Source of the DNA: Liriodendron chinense
Lineage: Eukaryota; Streptophyta; Magnoliopsida; Magnoliales; Magnoliaceae
Length of the DNA: 64,000 nucleotides
Direction of reading: 5' to 3'
Assembly: GCA_003013855.2 (NCBI GenBank)
Contig: ML058439.1
Coordinates: 62,001 to 126,000, forward strand
The position numbers were made by a program, and so were the translations under genes. How positions within the stretch are numbered: the stretch's first letter is position 1; every line of letters starts with the position of its first letter. Shown one piece after another: positions 1-11,007 of this stretch. Under the pieces are notes generated by a model. That model ran no database searches. It saw only the letters and a program-made list of their open reading frames with translations, and was not told the origin of the DNA.

Positions 1-318
1 AGCTAATGTCGATCTATACTAAAAAATATCCGATTACTCAAGATCACTGACTTAGGCATCAGAGGGTCTTTGGCTGGACCCCAGCCACCCCCCTTATCCT
101 CTGTGTTCTTTTGCAGGATTTGAGGATTTCGTCATCTCCGTCCTTTCATACCGGAAGCCCAACTCCATTCAACTATCCAGATCATATATCTAGATCTTCG
201 TCTGTTGACCAATTTTTGGCATCAACACTATACATACATCAAGGTACACCTACGGCCTGGCCCAAAATATTGTTTCTGTGACCTGAACGAACCCTCTCCC
301 TCTCGGGTGCGACTTGGG
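1..318. other. Unassigned left edge, possible end of an old LTR
   Basis: No coding frame is convincing here. Positions about 45-125 (a 'gacttaggcatcagagg' stretch, then a C-rich run and 'ttttgcaggatt') resemble the R-U5 part of some plant LTRs, and 'tttttggcatcaacac' near 213-228 resembles an LTR terminus. No partner LTR or primer site can be shown within the window, so this is only a resemblance. Confidence 0.25.
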
Positions 319-820
319 TGTTACCCGGGTAACAGAACAGTGGGTGTTAGCCCTTACCGTGGTGCCCACCTTGATTATGTATTGTATATCTACCCCGTTT
401 ATCCGTTTCTAAAGATGATTTTAGGTCGGGTTTCCAAAATTTAGGCAGATCCAAATCTCTGGTGGACCATAACACAGTAAACAATGGTGATTAAGTGCCT
501 CACCATAGTAAGGTTTTAGTAACGTTTTTTTCCATCCAACCCGTTGATAATGTCAAAAAGATCTGGATGAAGGGAAAATAGAAGGGAAAATATAAATATT
601 CACTCGATTGAAAACTTTTGTTGCTCATAAAATGATTTTAATGGTCATTCATCACTGTTTTTAGTGGTATGGTTTACTTGAGATTTAGATCTTGTTGTGT
701 TTTGGAATAACATCCTATAATGGTAGAGGAAAACAGATGGACGACATGGATATACACAAAATATATTAAGTTGGGCCCACACGGTTAGGGTAACACCCAG
801 TAAGCTGTTACCCGGTAACA
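319..820. mobile_element. MITE-like element with inverted ends
   Basis: The left end begins TGTTACCCGGGTAACAG at 319. The right end, read on the minus strand from 820, begins TGTTACCGGGTAACAG. The similarity continues inward for roughly 50 bp on both sides, through a shared TGGGTGTTA block. The interior is AT-rich and non-coding. I could not find a clear target-site duplication, so the exact limits and superfamily are uncertain. Confidence 0.5.
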
Positions 821-1275
821 GCTAATTTGGTCCCTTCCCTCTCAGTCTCTAGACGGTGATTGCAACGTGAATCCAACATGCCCACGTTAAGGTGAATCCG
901 ACCTGATGTTTTTTCAAAATCCAACCCGTCTATCTGTTTTACCCTATCATTTTAGGAGGTGGGCCAAACTGAAGCTGACTAAAAAATCAAGTGGGCCACG
1001 CCTATGAAACATTAGAGAGGACAATGCCTGCCATTAAAACCTTCGCTAGACTCAGTCAGGTCAGGGATACTGTGATGCATGTTGAGATATCCATCCTTTG
1101 CATGTAGATTGTTGGTTTTCATTTCTCTAAACGTCTACACAAGTGCATGCATGCGGGGAAACATGTCTGATCCAATTTAGCCCGAGTTGGCCGGCTGGGT
1201 CCAAATAAATTTTTTTTGCTGGGTCCAAATAAATTTTTTTTGCTTAGCGCCTTCCGTTCATTTTGTAAGGCCCAT
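821..1275. other. Non-coding stretch, nothing recognised
   Basis: AT-rich sequence without a credible reading frame. A 25-base stretch containing 'gctgggtccaaataaa' and a T run occurs twice in direct succession around 1194-1242. Nothing else was recognised. Confidence 0.4.
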
Positions 1276-2420
1276 GCCGTGTTCTGGCGAGGGTGCCACT
1301 GCCGCCCATGTTAATCACGTGTGATGGTAATGCAATAATTGAAAGGACGTTTTAACGTTTCTTCCTACACTGATAATAAGTCGCGGCCTATAAAGTGGCA
1401 GTGGATTAGGTGCGTTGCCAGACTCAACTAAAATGGTGCCGCAATTATGGAAGCGGATTGCTAGTGCACCCTACACTAGCGAGGTTGCAGGTGTAGTGAT
1501 GTCATCAAGTTCTGTGGGTCCCACTCTGAGGTACTTGTTTTATCTAAACTCTGTTCATGTTTTGGGATCATTCTAAGGCTTGACCCAAAAACTAAGACAG
1601 ATCCAAGGATCCAGTGGACCACACTGCATAAAGCAATGGGAGATTTAACGCATACCATTGAAACCTTCTTGGAGGTCTCAGAAGTTTTGGATCAGTCTGA
1701 TATTTATTTTTACCCTTCATCTAGGTCTATGTGACCTTATGAACAGTTTGGATGACAAATAAACATCATGGTGGACCTTGGGTATGTTTTAATGGTGAGA
1801 ATCATGGTCCCCACTACCTTTAGTGGTGCGGTCCACTTGAGTTTTGGAAGGGCGCCGTTGCCGTGTTCTGGCAAGCTAATCACGTGGGGGTGGTAATGCA
1901 ATGATTGAAAGGACGTTTTAACGTTTCTTCCTGCACTAATATTATAAAATGTGACAGCCGTGAAAAGTGGAAGTGGATTAGGTGCGTTTCCGGACTCAAC
2001 TGCGGCAATTATGGAAGCGGATTGCTGGTGCACTCTACACCAGCGAAGTTGCTGGTGTAGTGACGTCATCAAGTTCTATGGGTCCCACTATGAGGTAATT
2101 GTTATATCCAAACTGTCAGTCCATGTTTTGGGATCATTCTAAGGCTTGACGCAAAAACTAAGACAGATCCAAGGATCCAGTGGACCACACTGCAGAAAGC
2201 AATGGGAGATTTAACGTATACCATTGAAACCTTCTTGGAGGTCCCAGAAGTTTTGGATCAGTCTGATATTTATTTTTACCCTTCATCCAGGTCCACGTGA
2301 CCTTATGAACAGTTTGGATGACAAATAAACATCATGGTGGACCCTGGGTATGTTTTAACGGTCAGAATCATCGTCCCCACTGCCTTTAGTGGTGTGGTCC
2401 ACTTGAGTTTTGGATATGAC
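1276..2420. repeat. Tandem duplication, about 584-bp unit
   Basis: The sequence beginning 'gccgtgttctggc' at 1276 recurs at 1860, and the copies stay alignable to about 1850 and 2420 with scattered substitutions and small indels. Each unit holds flanking sequence plus the left end of the MITE described at 2013-2629. Only the second unit is followed by the MITE's right end. The copies are diverged enough that the duplication is not recent. Confidence 0.75.
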
Positions 2421-2629
2421 TCATTTTAGGTATCATGCACTAAAATGATCTGCCAAATGGATGGACGGTTTAGAAATACTAAATACATCATTGTGGGGTC
2501 CACAGAGCCTTAATCTTCTTTGAACTGTTAGTACCAACACGGTGCTCCAGGATTGCACACTCGCTCTGCGTCCACCATGTCCGTACACCAACAACGTCGC
2601 TGGTGTAGGGTGCACCAGCCAATCCGCTT
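2013..2629. mobile_element. Mutator-like MITE with 11-bp target duplication
   Basis: The left inverted repeat (AAGCGGATTGCTGGTGCA from about 2015, continuing to about 2060) is mirrored by the right end (about 2580-2629), which on the minus strand reads AAGCGGATTGGCTGGTGCA. The direct repeat GCGGCAATTAT flanks the element at 2002-2012 and 2630-2640. Inverted repeats of about 45 bp with a target duplication of 9-11 bp fit a non-autonomous Mutator-like element. There is no transposase frame. A truncated relative starts near 1451. Confidence 0.6.
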
Positions 2630-2640
2630 GCGGCAATTAT

Positions 2641-3673
2641 AACCGTGGGGTCCACCTTGATGTAACTATTTTATATTCAGGCCGTCCATCCAACTTGCAA
2701 TGTCATTTTAGGACATGTACCCAAGAATGAACAAGATCCAATTTTCAGTGGAACCCTACTATAGTAAATAGTGGTGATTGGTCATTATACGACAAAATTT
2801 TAACATCAAGCCGATATTTGTTTTCGCCTTCATCCCCATTTGTATGATCTTATCAACAGGTTGGATAGAAAATAAATATTGGGTCAATGAACCTTGATGT
2901 TCCCAATTTTCAATGGCACGAGCTAGACATGTGCAGGCACGTTAAAACCAATTGTGCAGCTCGATTCCAGCTGAAAAACTTTGACCCTAAGAGCTAATAT
3001 AGGCAGATACGTCAAAATTAATCGTATATCACTGAGATCTGTGAAGATCGACCACCTATTTAGCCACTCATAATATGTTGTTTATGATAATCAGGTGATT
3101 ATCAGAGGGTAGGGTTTATCCTTCGAGAATGGGTTACATACACTTCCACGTGCCTTCCGTACAAACGGACTTTTCATACACAGAAACACACAAAAAGAAA
3201 ATACTTACAGTCGACCATAGGGAACAACTGCAAAACGTCTCTCTAAACAAAGAATTTGCTTGTACTATAATTGAAATTGAGTTTAGTGTATTTAGTTTCT
3301 GCTACTCCTATTACAAAATTAAAATAAGGATTATGCTAAGGAAAGTAAAATATTTATATATGCTAAGGAACATAGAGAATAAATTATGCTAAAGAATATA
3401 AAAGATGGATTATGCTAAGAAATATAGAGTAATTTGAAAGATAAGTTTTGTTTATTTGATTTGGTTGGTATGAGATCTCTCCTCTATTGAACTCCTATAC
3501 TATTTATAAATCTCCCAGATGCAAAGAGCCTTCTGGATACCCTTCACTTTCAATAGTTACAACAACCGTCTCAGCACACTCTAGCATTCTAGATTCTTCC
3601 TTCTTCAAATAGCACTCAGTACTCTCTCGTACCTTCTCCTCATTCGCCCACAGTCCGCTCAATCATGCATGAT
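2641..3673. other. Unassigned flank left of the retrotransposon nest
   Basis: 2641-2900 is a diverged relative of the MITE-type sequence to its left. About 3333-3425 holds roughly three or four imperfect copies of a 30-bp AT-rich unit containing 'tatgctaag'. About 3490-3673 looks promoter-like: a TATA-type 'ctatttataaatc' near 3500, followed by a C/T-rich stretch like a transcript leader. It is cut off by insertion of Athila C at 3674 (left flank ATGAT). A frame of 87 codons at 3129-3392 shows no family features and I do not call it a gene. Confidence 0.35.
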
Positions 3674-5457
3674 TGTTCGCTCCCCAAGTGTAGGATTGCG
3701 ATGTGGTAATAATTCGGTAGAGAACGAGATCGTTCTCAGGGACTAATGTAGGAATTCTCAAAATTTCTTCTAATAATCTTCAATTAAAATCAAATTACAA
3801 TAATTTGTAAATATGAATGTAGGAGAATAATCTGTAACTTAAGATGAAATTAACAATCTAAAGAAGCACTAGGGTGCCGAGGATCCACTTGTAGCGATCT
3901 TGATGCATAATTCACTTTGGTTTCTCAATCACACAACCAGAATCGAAATCAAATCCTATCTAGCCGGAATATGGAGCAGTTAATTCAACAAAACAGGCTG
4001 TCACATGTGTTGTTCATCAATATGATTCACTCAATTCAAGTTAGGACTTGAGCACACTCAATTGTATAGGTCAATCCTAGTTCCAATAGATTAAGTTCAC
4101 AACTCATCAAACCCTATCACAAAGCTTAACTATATCATGGTTTGTACTCAATTTAAATCACATAAATAAGCAATACATGTTTTAGACTTCTCATAAAAAG
4201 TAAAACTTTGGTTTGAAGTTTCCACGTGAAGAACCAAGTCTAAAGCATCTTGAATTTGATTCCTCGGAGTGTACAGGTCTAGATCTATGCAAAATAACTA
4301 AGAACTAAAGCAATTCTTCCAAACATCCATGAGTCATCATAAGATTAAGAAAAATTACTTAGAACTTTATTCAAACTCAACAAACCATTGTTCAATCAAT
4401 AAAAATCCAACTTGAAACCAATAAAAATGAATTAAAACATTTTAGATCTACTACAAGCTTCACCTCTTAGCCCTAGCTAAGAGGTTTAGCCAACTATGCT
4501 AAGAAAAAACAGAAAAATTAATGAAAACATGAAGAACTAGAAGGAAAACTAAGAAGAGGAAGTATAGAACTCCAAAAACCAACTCCCACTATGATAGATC
4601 TCTTCTAGGATAGATTAGGAACGAAATGGAGGACCCTTTTTATAGCTTTCAAGTCCCCTCATCACAAAAGATTCGAGATTTTACGTAGAATTTACGCAGT
4701 TGCATAGCAAAAGTTGGAGCTGAAATTAGCAGTTTCTGTTCTGGGTGATTGGGTGATTGATCGACTGGGCTGAACGATCAATTGGTTGTGCTGGGCGATT
4801 GATTGCAGGTGGTGGGTGATGGATCGCATGAGACAAAAAGTGTTCAAAGACTTCAGCACAAATTTCGTAAAATTGATGGCTTGGGCGATTGATCGCCCAG
4901 GGTTGGTCGATTAATCGCTGGGGCACTTCTCTGTCCAACAACCATTCTGAAATCCCTGCACTATGGGCAATCAATTGGTTTGGGAAACCGATCAATCGTT
5001 GGTCCATCCTTCAGTCTAATGGTGCTTGCAATGTTACCAATCAATCGGTTGGGCCAGTAGATCAATCGACCACCCTGGCAATCAATCAGTCAGGCCAACC
5101 AATCAATCGGCCACGGTGAATCTTCTTCTTTTCTTTTCTTCTTCTTGCTTCTTTTCTTCACTCTTCTTCTTGCTTCTTTTCTTTGATCTTCAATACACAT
5201 TAAGAGTGTTCTTTAATCATCATCTCGGTGAAGTCTCTCTCATCTTACAATCACAAAATCATTGCATTAAATAAGTCTATAAGCATAGAAATCATGCAAT
5301 GTTAGTGATGAAATGGGGTTAGAATATGCACATTTTAAAGCTCAAAACACCACTCAACCAGCATTTTGCTAGTCCCGAGCAAAACATGCGTGAAACAATC
5401 CCGTCTTAAAAAACTCAACTCTCTCGCAAAAACTTTCTTCTAAGAACTCTAAAACAT
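3674..5457 (-). mobile_element. Athila element C, left part: 3' LTR and 3' end
   Basis: 3674-5349 is a complete LTR read on the minus strand (begins TGTTTTGAGC, ends GCGAACA). It is followed at 5350-5457 by sequence equivalent to the polypurine tract and extreme 3' interior of Athila A and B: on the minus strand 'cacgcatgttttgctcggg', then the G-rich tract next to the LTR. Element E interrupts C at 5458; C resumes at 51946 after the AACAT duplication. The left flank 3669-3673 is ATGAT; the other end lies beyond the window. The LTR is clearly diverged from those of A, B and S, so C is a separate and older subfamily. Confidence 0.88.
4741..5117 (-). repeat. Array of inverted-repeat motifs in U3 of LTR C
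   Basis: About eight short motifs with the core CAATCAATCG or its complement CGATTGATTG are scattered over 380 bp. Several are flanked by inverted arms, for example GGGCGATTGATCGCCC at about 4884-4899 and CCAATCAATCGGTTGG at about 5038-5053. The array occupies the same place in the LTR as the GACCGGTC palindromes of Athila A, B and S, but its core sequence is different. Many copies carry CCAAT or ATTGG. Confidence 0.7.
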
Positions 5458-5679
5458 TGTAGACACCCCACCTTCGGCTACACTATTGGTAGAGATAGCT
5501 GGATGAATGGAGGACCATACACCCAAATCCCAAGTTCAAACTCAGCCAAACTCACCCTTGTAAGCCCCAATCCATAGCCCAACTCAAGCCTGAACCCAGT
5601 CAACTCGCCCCTAAACATCAGCCTGAAAAATCCCCCATAAGAAAAATCAGTCAAAAAATCCTAAAAAGGTCAAACTCAC

Positions 5680-5806
5680 TGAGTCAACCCGCTGAGTCAA
5701 CCCGTCGAGTCAAATCACCGAGTCAACCTGCCGAGTCAACCCACCGAATCAAATCACCGAGTCGACCCGCTGAGTCAACCCACCGAGTCAACCCATTGAG
5801 TCGAAG
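5680..5806 (+). promoter_or_regulatory. 13-bp tandem array based on GAGTCA in U3 of E
   Basis: About ten head-to-tail units of consensus GAGTCAACCCRCY, some with AAATCACC in the second half, run to within about 100 bp of the TATA position. At least three units include TGAGTCA, the GCN4/AP-1-type core bound by plant bZIP proteins. The same array is in the 3' LTR (about 49132-49145 and 50720-50824, split by solo LTR S). An enhancer role is inferred from position and motif only. Confidence 0.6.
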
Positions 5807-6213
5807 CAGCAGCCCCGAGACATGACCGTATCACGCGCTGGAACCCGAGGAGTGGGGGCCGCCCAAAATTATTTACGGGTTCTGCCACTCTCCAACGCTA
5901 CAAATACCCCTAGCCTCTTCCCATTTCGACATCCAATCCCTCTGAAGCCCTCCAGCCCAAGTGCAATCCGTCTCTCCACCCTTTAGCCCATTCCTCCACC
6001 AAGGAGAGGCCGAGTGAGGAGAGTCTAGCCCTGGTCCAGCCCAGCCTGACCACTGGTCTAAGTCTCCCAAGTCATCCCAGTCTTGATCCAGCTACTCGAA
6101 GCCAACCCTTGCGACACCTCCGTCCATCCAGCTACCTTTTTACCAGCATCATCTCATTTGCATCTAGCATAAGTGCAACATTTACTTTTCTTCCAACCCC
6201 CCTGCTTCACTAT

Positions 6214-6500
6214 AAGCACTTTGATCATTCAAGCACACGACATGCATCTCGCATAAAGCACCTGTCAGTTCGAGCGTATGCTCTGGGCTTGCCTGTTAAT
6301 GGAAACCTGCCCATCAGAAACTCTTACTGTTCAGACCTGCATTCATGTACATGCCATTACAAGCACTTTGATTATTTAAACACACATCATACATCTCACA
6401 TAAAGCACCTGTCAGTTCGAGTGTATGCTTTGGGCTTGCCTGTTAATGGAAACCTGCCCATCAGAAACTCTTACTGTTCAGACCTGCATTCATACATCAT
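6214..6500 (+). repeat. 147-bp tandem duplication inside E's LTR
   Basis: Two adjacent copies start at 'aagcactttgat' (6214 and 6361), and each ends with the block 'cagacctgcattcat'. The 3' LTR has the same pair starting near 51226 and 51372. It lies downstream of the promoter, in the transcribed part of the LTR. Confidence 0.75.
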
Positions 6501-6945
6501 GTCATCTATAACAATATACGAGGATTAAGACAGACTTTCAAGTATTAGTTCGATTCTGTAAAGTAGAGACCGTACTCTGGTACGGGTAGTGTGTGGGGTG
6601 CTTAACCTCTTCCCACCCTGTAACCGTGATTCCTTACCTCGAATCTCTGGCCGCAGATCAAAAGGAGTCATTTTAGAGGAAGGAATCTTCGGATCCCCTT
6701 CTCTAACGTTTCTACGGGGTCTAGCCGACTGTAGATTCGAAGTAACTGGCTAGTGGCAACTCTGGTCTTATATAAACTCATTTAAATACATCCAGCTTAA
6801 CACGACAACCAAACAAAGCCCTCGAGAACGAGGCAAGCTAGTGGCACAAACGGCGATTCGCACGCACGCACCTCTTCTTCTCTTTTTTCGAAAGGAAAGG
6901 GAACGATGTCGTGTGGGAGCGCGGAGACGACGAGGGTCCACAGAA

Positions 6946-6963
6946 TGGCGACTCCACTGGGGA
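6946..6963 (+). other. Primer binding site of element E (tRNA-Arg type)
   Basis: TGGCGACTCCACTGGGGA begins three bases after the 5' LTR. From my recollection of the plant tRNA-Arg(ACG) 3' end, this is complementary with one mismatch. A tRNA-Arg primer is usual for the Tat/Ogre group. Confidence 0.75.
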
Positions 6964-7210
6964 TTAGCTAGTCCCACTAGTCGTGATCCGACTTGAAAAA
7001 CAGAATCCTTCCCGTACTTGAAATTCATTAGTCCTCATACAATCTCATCTGCATAGAATTCTACCAAAAATCCAAAAAACCAAAAAACTAGAAAATCCCA
7101 AAACCCAAAAAGAGTAGAGTACAGTCCTCACCATTGCGCCTCCTCGGGTTCAACATGTTCAGAAACAACTTCCCTTCCGCAGCATAATCCGCACTCGGGC
7201 TCAGCAAGCC

Positions 7211-8721
7211 ATGTCCGACCACGAAGAAGAAACTCATCTCTTCCTCGCTCTTGAAATGATCGAAGCGCAACCTCCAGCGCCACAGCCAATCGAGAATACG
7301 CCAATCATACAAGAATTAGCACAAGGAATGAGAGCAATGCAAGAAATGCTCTTGCAATTCATGCAAGCACAAGCTACCGCAGTAGCCAACAATCAGGTTG
7401 GCCCAGTTCAGCAATCTCAGCAGCCATGCCGGGTTCCTCCGGCCTCCAGTTCAAGTCAAGCACAACCATCGGAGTCTGCCCAGGACTACCGACTGCAGTC
7501 ATCTCAGCCATTCGCTATGAGGCATCCTCCTCAGTACCTTCTCGCGACGACAAGGCCACCTCAGAGCACTCCGGTCGCAGGAACTTCCAGTCAGCTTCCA
7601 GTCAATCTTGCAAACAACAGTCTCAGTAGATCTCAGCATGTCCCCGCCGATGGGACCCCTTTTCAATTTCAGCACATTCCCGCCAATGGGATTTCAATTC
7701 AATTTCCATTAACAGGGACAGCACTGGCGAATGCCCACAATGGGGGGTCAGTGTCAAGCCCACATCAATCAGCGGATAGTGGCGAATACCCAACAAGGGG
7801 GTCACTTCCCAGCATCTCAGCCTCCGACAAACAGGAGCACTTTTCAATTCCAGCACATCCCCGCCGAAGGGATTCCAGTTAATTTCCAGTAATCTTCAAT
7901 TCACCAAACTCCAGTTAATTTCCAGCAATCTTTAATTCAGCAATCTCCAGTTAATTTCCAGCAAGTTCCAGTTCAACCTTCAGTACAATCCCCAATTCTG
8001 TTACAATCCTTTCAAGCACAAGTTCATCATAATCCAGTTCAGTCATCAAATCAATTTCAGCAACCCGCGGTTGCTTTTCAGCAAGCCCATAGGGTCGAAG
8101 ACATCGACCACTATGCCGAAGAAGAATGTGCCTTACTCCAAGAGGCACCAGTCGCTCGAAGAGATCACTCAGGACTGGACGAGTTGCGGGAGCAGTTCCA
8201 GATCTTGCAAAATCAGCTTTAGCGACAACAAGGAATCGATCTACCTTCAACCAAGTTCAGAGACCTGTGTCCTTTCCCAGATGCTCAAGTACCTCAAAAC
8301 TTTGAGGTACCAAAATTCAAAAGATACGATGGTAGCGGCTGTCCCACAGCACATCTCAAGGCCTTCTGTGGAGAGCTGAGTGCAATCTCAGGAAATGAAG
8401 GGGCCCTCATTCGTTTGTTCCAAAAATCTCTGAAGGGCGATGCCCTAGATTGGTACACCTCATTGGACTGCCACCGCATCAGGACGTGGGAACAACTTTC
8501 CCGGGCTTTCGTCGACAGATTTGCGTACAATCTCAACATGGCACCCAGAAGAGCCGACCTCGCGGCTCTCAGGCAAAGGAGTGATGAAACATTATCAGCC
8601 TATGTGGGACGTTGGCGAGCTATGGCAGCCAGAATGGGGACACCTATCGACGACGAAGAACAAATCTCCATGATTGTTCATTCAACATATCCTGGCATAT
8701 CTGGATATCTCATCTCGCATC
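7211..8721 (+). pseudogene. gag: E gag, 5' part, broken and split by element D
   Basis: Capsid-like protein of element E. The frame opens at the ATG at 7211 with an acidic and Gln/Pro-rich N-terminal region (about 224 codons to 7882). Frame is then lost and coding sequence resumes further on. About 8300-8716 encodes a typical retrotransposon Gag core, including WYTSL and WEQLSRAFVDRF motifs, at 8450-8530. At least one frame change near 7880 and a stop near 8220 interrupt it. Insertion of D directly after codons for GYLISH ends this part. The reading continues in frame at 30700 after the GCATC duplication, which confirms that D split one gene. Confidence 0.85.
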
Positions 8722-9759
8722 TGTTGGAACTAGAAAAATGAACTCCAAGGGACATTTTCCTGAAATGTAGTGTTTTGTTGCTCTGGGGTTCTGAGTAATG
8801 AAAACATTCATAGATAATTATAAGTATTCACAAATGTACACAAGAAGGGATATCACAAGGCGAATTTTATTCCAGAGATCCTGAGATCTTGTACATTCCA
8901 GGCCGTGATCTGGTACGAGCCCTTAATTACATCAAATGATCGATGACCCTTGATTAAAAGGCAAAAGACTAGTCAGCAGGGACTATGGTCTTAGAGTTTA
9001 TGGTCGTAGAAAACTGTATTTATTTTGTTATGGACTGAACCATCTTTGTATTAGTCAGATGTCTAAGTCCCATGTTTTGGCCAGAGATCCGAGCAAAGAC
9101 TGTTAGGGTTTTTTTACTGAGAGGGTACGACTCTGGGCCTGCAGCTGTCATGTGTCGACAGGCGACCTCGGGAAGACCGATCCGCAGTTGTGTGTACCTA
9201 AGCAGCCCAACCGACGGATGCCATTTGGATGGGTAGGGCATCAACTGTTGTGTTGTGGTAGTTCATAACAATTGCTTTGTAGTGAATTGAAACTCTTTGA
9301 CATAGTTTATTGTGATAACCACAGTCCCGTTTGTCTAGCTTTCGACCCAAATTGGATCACATCTTTACAATAGATATAAATGATGACATATTTGCATAGA
9401 TCTGGACGCTGGCGACTTCTTTCCGAGAAGTCATTTAATTCAACATGTCGAATCGGGTCGAACCTTGAAGATGCGTGATTCTACTCGTTTAGAGATCCCG
9501 GAATGTCCATTTGACCATTCCATTGCTTCCGGAATGCTCGAAAAACCCAAAATAGGCTCAAACGGACCTTGAAAACACTTAAAATTGAGTTCAGAGCACC
9601 CGTAAACATTTTGGTAATTGGCTGATTTTTTTGGTGCATGGGACTTAATTTATGGGTGCGTGGGCTCCAACGCACCTTTAAATTAAGTGCCTGATTTTGA
9701 TGAATTTATGGATGCGTGGGGCATTTTTCGGGGGCGTTAGAGTTCAATGCACCCTGAAA

Positions 9760-10075
9760 ATACAAGTCCGAATTATGTTGAATTTTCGGGTGCGTCGAGC
9801 TATTTTTCGGGTGCGTGGGAGTCCAATGCACCCTAAAAATACAAGTCTGAATTATATTGAATTTTCGGATGTGTCGAGCTATTTTTGGGTGCGTGGGAGT
9901 TCAATGCACCCTAAAAATACAAGTCCGAATTATGTTGAATTTTCGGATGCGTCGAGCTATTTTTGGGTGCGTGGGAGTCCAATGCACCCTAAAAATACAA
10001 GTCCAAATTATGTTGAATTTTCGGGTGCGTCGAGCTATTTTTGGGTGCGTGGGAGTATTTTTGGATGCGTGCCCA
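9760..10075 (-). repeat. 78-bp tandem array, four units, in D's 3' LTR
   Basis: Each unit contains 'gagctatttttgggtgcgtg' and 'aatacaagtccgaattatg'. Units are marked by 'gagctattttt' near 9797, 9877, 9953 and 10031. Because 78 is a multiple of three, the array produces long repeated-peptide frames on both strands that are not genes. Confidence 0.85.
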
Positions 10076-10282
10076 CACTTATGATTTTTGAATAATCCAG
10101 ACCTGCGGTGGTATTGGTCGGAGTGATCTTCCGGCGTAAGATACCGGCGATCGGAAAGGGATTCTGGTGGCCGAGAAAGTTTTTCGGCGGTCGGAAAGGT
10201 ATTCCGGCGACAAATCCTAAATACTCAGAGGATAATAGCTCTTCCTCTCTCCTAATCTGTACAAATGAACAGTGGAAGGGGG

Positions 10283-10290
10283 TATTTATA
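10283..10290 (-). promoter_or_regulatory. TATA box in D's LTR
   Basis: TATAAATA on the minus strand. An ATTGG motif lies about 25 bp upstream, near 10309-10314. The same sequence is at 29981-29988 in the other LTR. This is the probable Pol II promoter of D. Confidence 0.6.
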
Positions 10291-10996
10291 CCTGAAAATA
10301 CCGGACAATGACCAATAAGAGGCTGCCACGTATGATGCATCCCCAAAAGGCCTTCAACACACCCCAAAATGATATTCTGAAATGTGCTTATTTTATGGGT
10401 GAGTCGAGCAATTTTTTGGGTGCGTTGGAGTTCAATGCATCCAAAAAATGCTATGCTGGTTCTTGGTGATTTTAGGGGTGCGTTGGGCTATTTTTTGGAT
10501 GCGTCAGACCATTTTTGGATGCGTTAAGGTCCAATGCACCCTGAAATTGCAATTCCGAATTTTCTGAATTTACGGACGCGTCGAAGGCATTTTTCGGATG
10601 CGTCAAGCTATTTTTTGGATGCGTCAGAGGTGAAATACATCATAAACCACTTGTTGAATTTTCATGAATTTAAGGGTGCGTCAAGCTGAATAATTGGGTG
10701 CGCTTGACGTACTCGTGTTTTGCAAAATTGAGTTTTATGAAATGAAGGGTTTGCGGGGCCTGCTTTCTGGCCAATCGTCATGCACTGCTTATTATAATAC
10801 ATAAAGAAGGTGTCTGCTTGATTTTGGACGGTTTTGATCACGGTAATTCATGGGGCCCACCGGAGAAAATGGCTAAGTACTGGATCTTTTGCAAATCTTA
10901 CTATTTGGGTGCGTTGGATGGTATTTTGTGGGATTTTCTCAAAGTACGCGCCCAGTTGATTTGTTCGGGAGGGTACTGACTTTTGGGACCCCAACA

Positions 10997-11007
10997 GATG
11001 CCCCTCC
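10997..11007 (-). other. Polypurine tract of element D
   Basis: On the minus strand GGAGGGGCATC runs directly into the LTR start. Element E has AAGAGGGGCATC in the equivalent place (48899-48910). It is the presumed primer for plus-strand DNA synthesis. Confidence 0.75.

Larger units (their letters stand above)
5458..6942 (+). repeat. 5' LTR of element E
   Basis: A 1485-bp LTR starting TGTAGAC and ending CCACA. Its U3 contains a 13-bp tandem array (5680-5806). The TATA position (5899-5906) reads TACAAATA here, against TATAAATA in the 3' LTR. A duplication of about 147 bp (units from 6214 and from 6361) lies downstream and is present in both LTRs (51226 onwards in the other), so it was part of the element when it inserted. 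Confidence 0.92.
8722..10996 (-). repeat. 3' LTR of element D
   Basis: A 2275-bp LTR that on the minus strand starts TGTTGGGGTCCC and ends GTTCCAACA. It contains a 78-bp tandem array (about 9760-10075) with four units against six in the other LTR. It is also dense in TGCGT/ACGCA motifs (GGGTGCGT, GGATGCGTC). A TATA box lies at 10283-10290 on the minus strand, so the 78-bp array is in the transcribed R-U5 part. Confidence 0.9.

Noticed and set aside
6109..6528. 139-codon plus-strand frame with an internal repeat
   Set aside because: It lies in E's LTR and reflects the 147-bp duplication there. The copy in the 3' LTR is broken.
9697..10095. Open frame of 132 codons with repeated peptide, and similar frames at 29350-29790 and on the minus strand
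   Set aside because: They arise from the 78-bp tandem array in D's LTR, whose length is a multiple of three. Both strands and several frames stay open.
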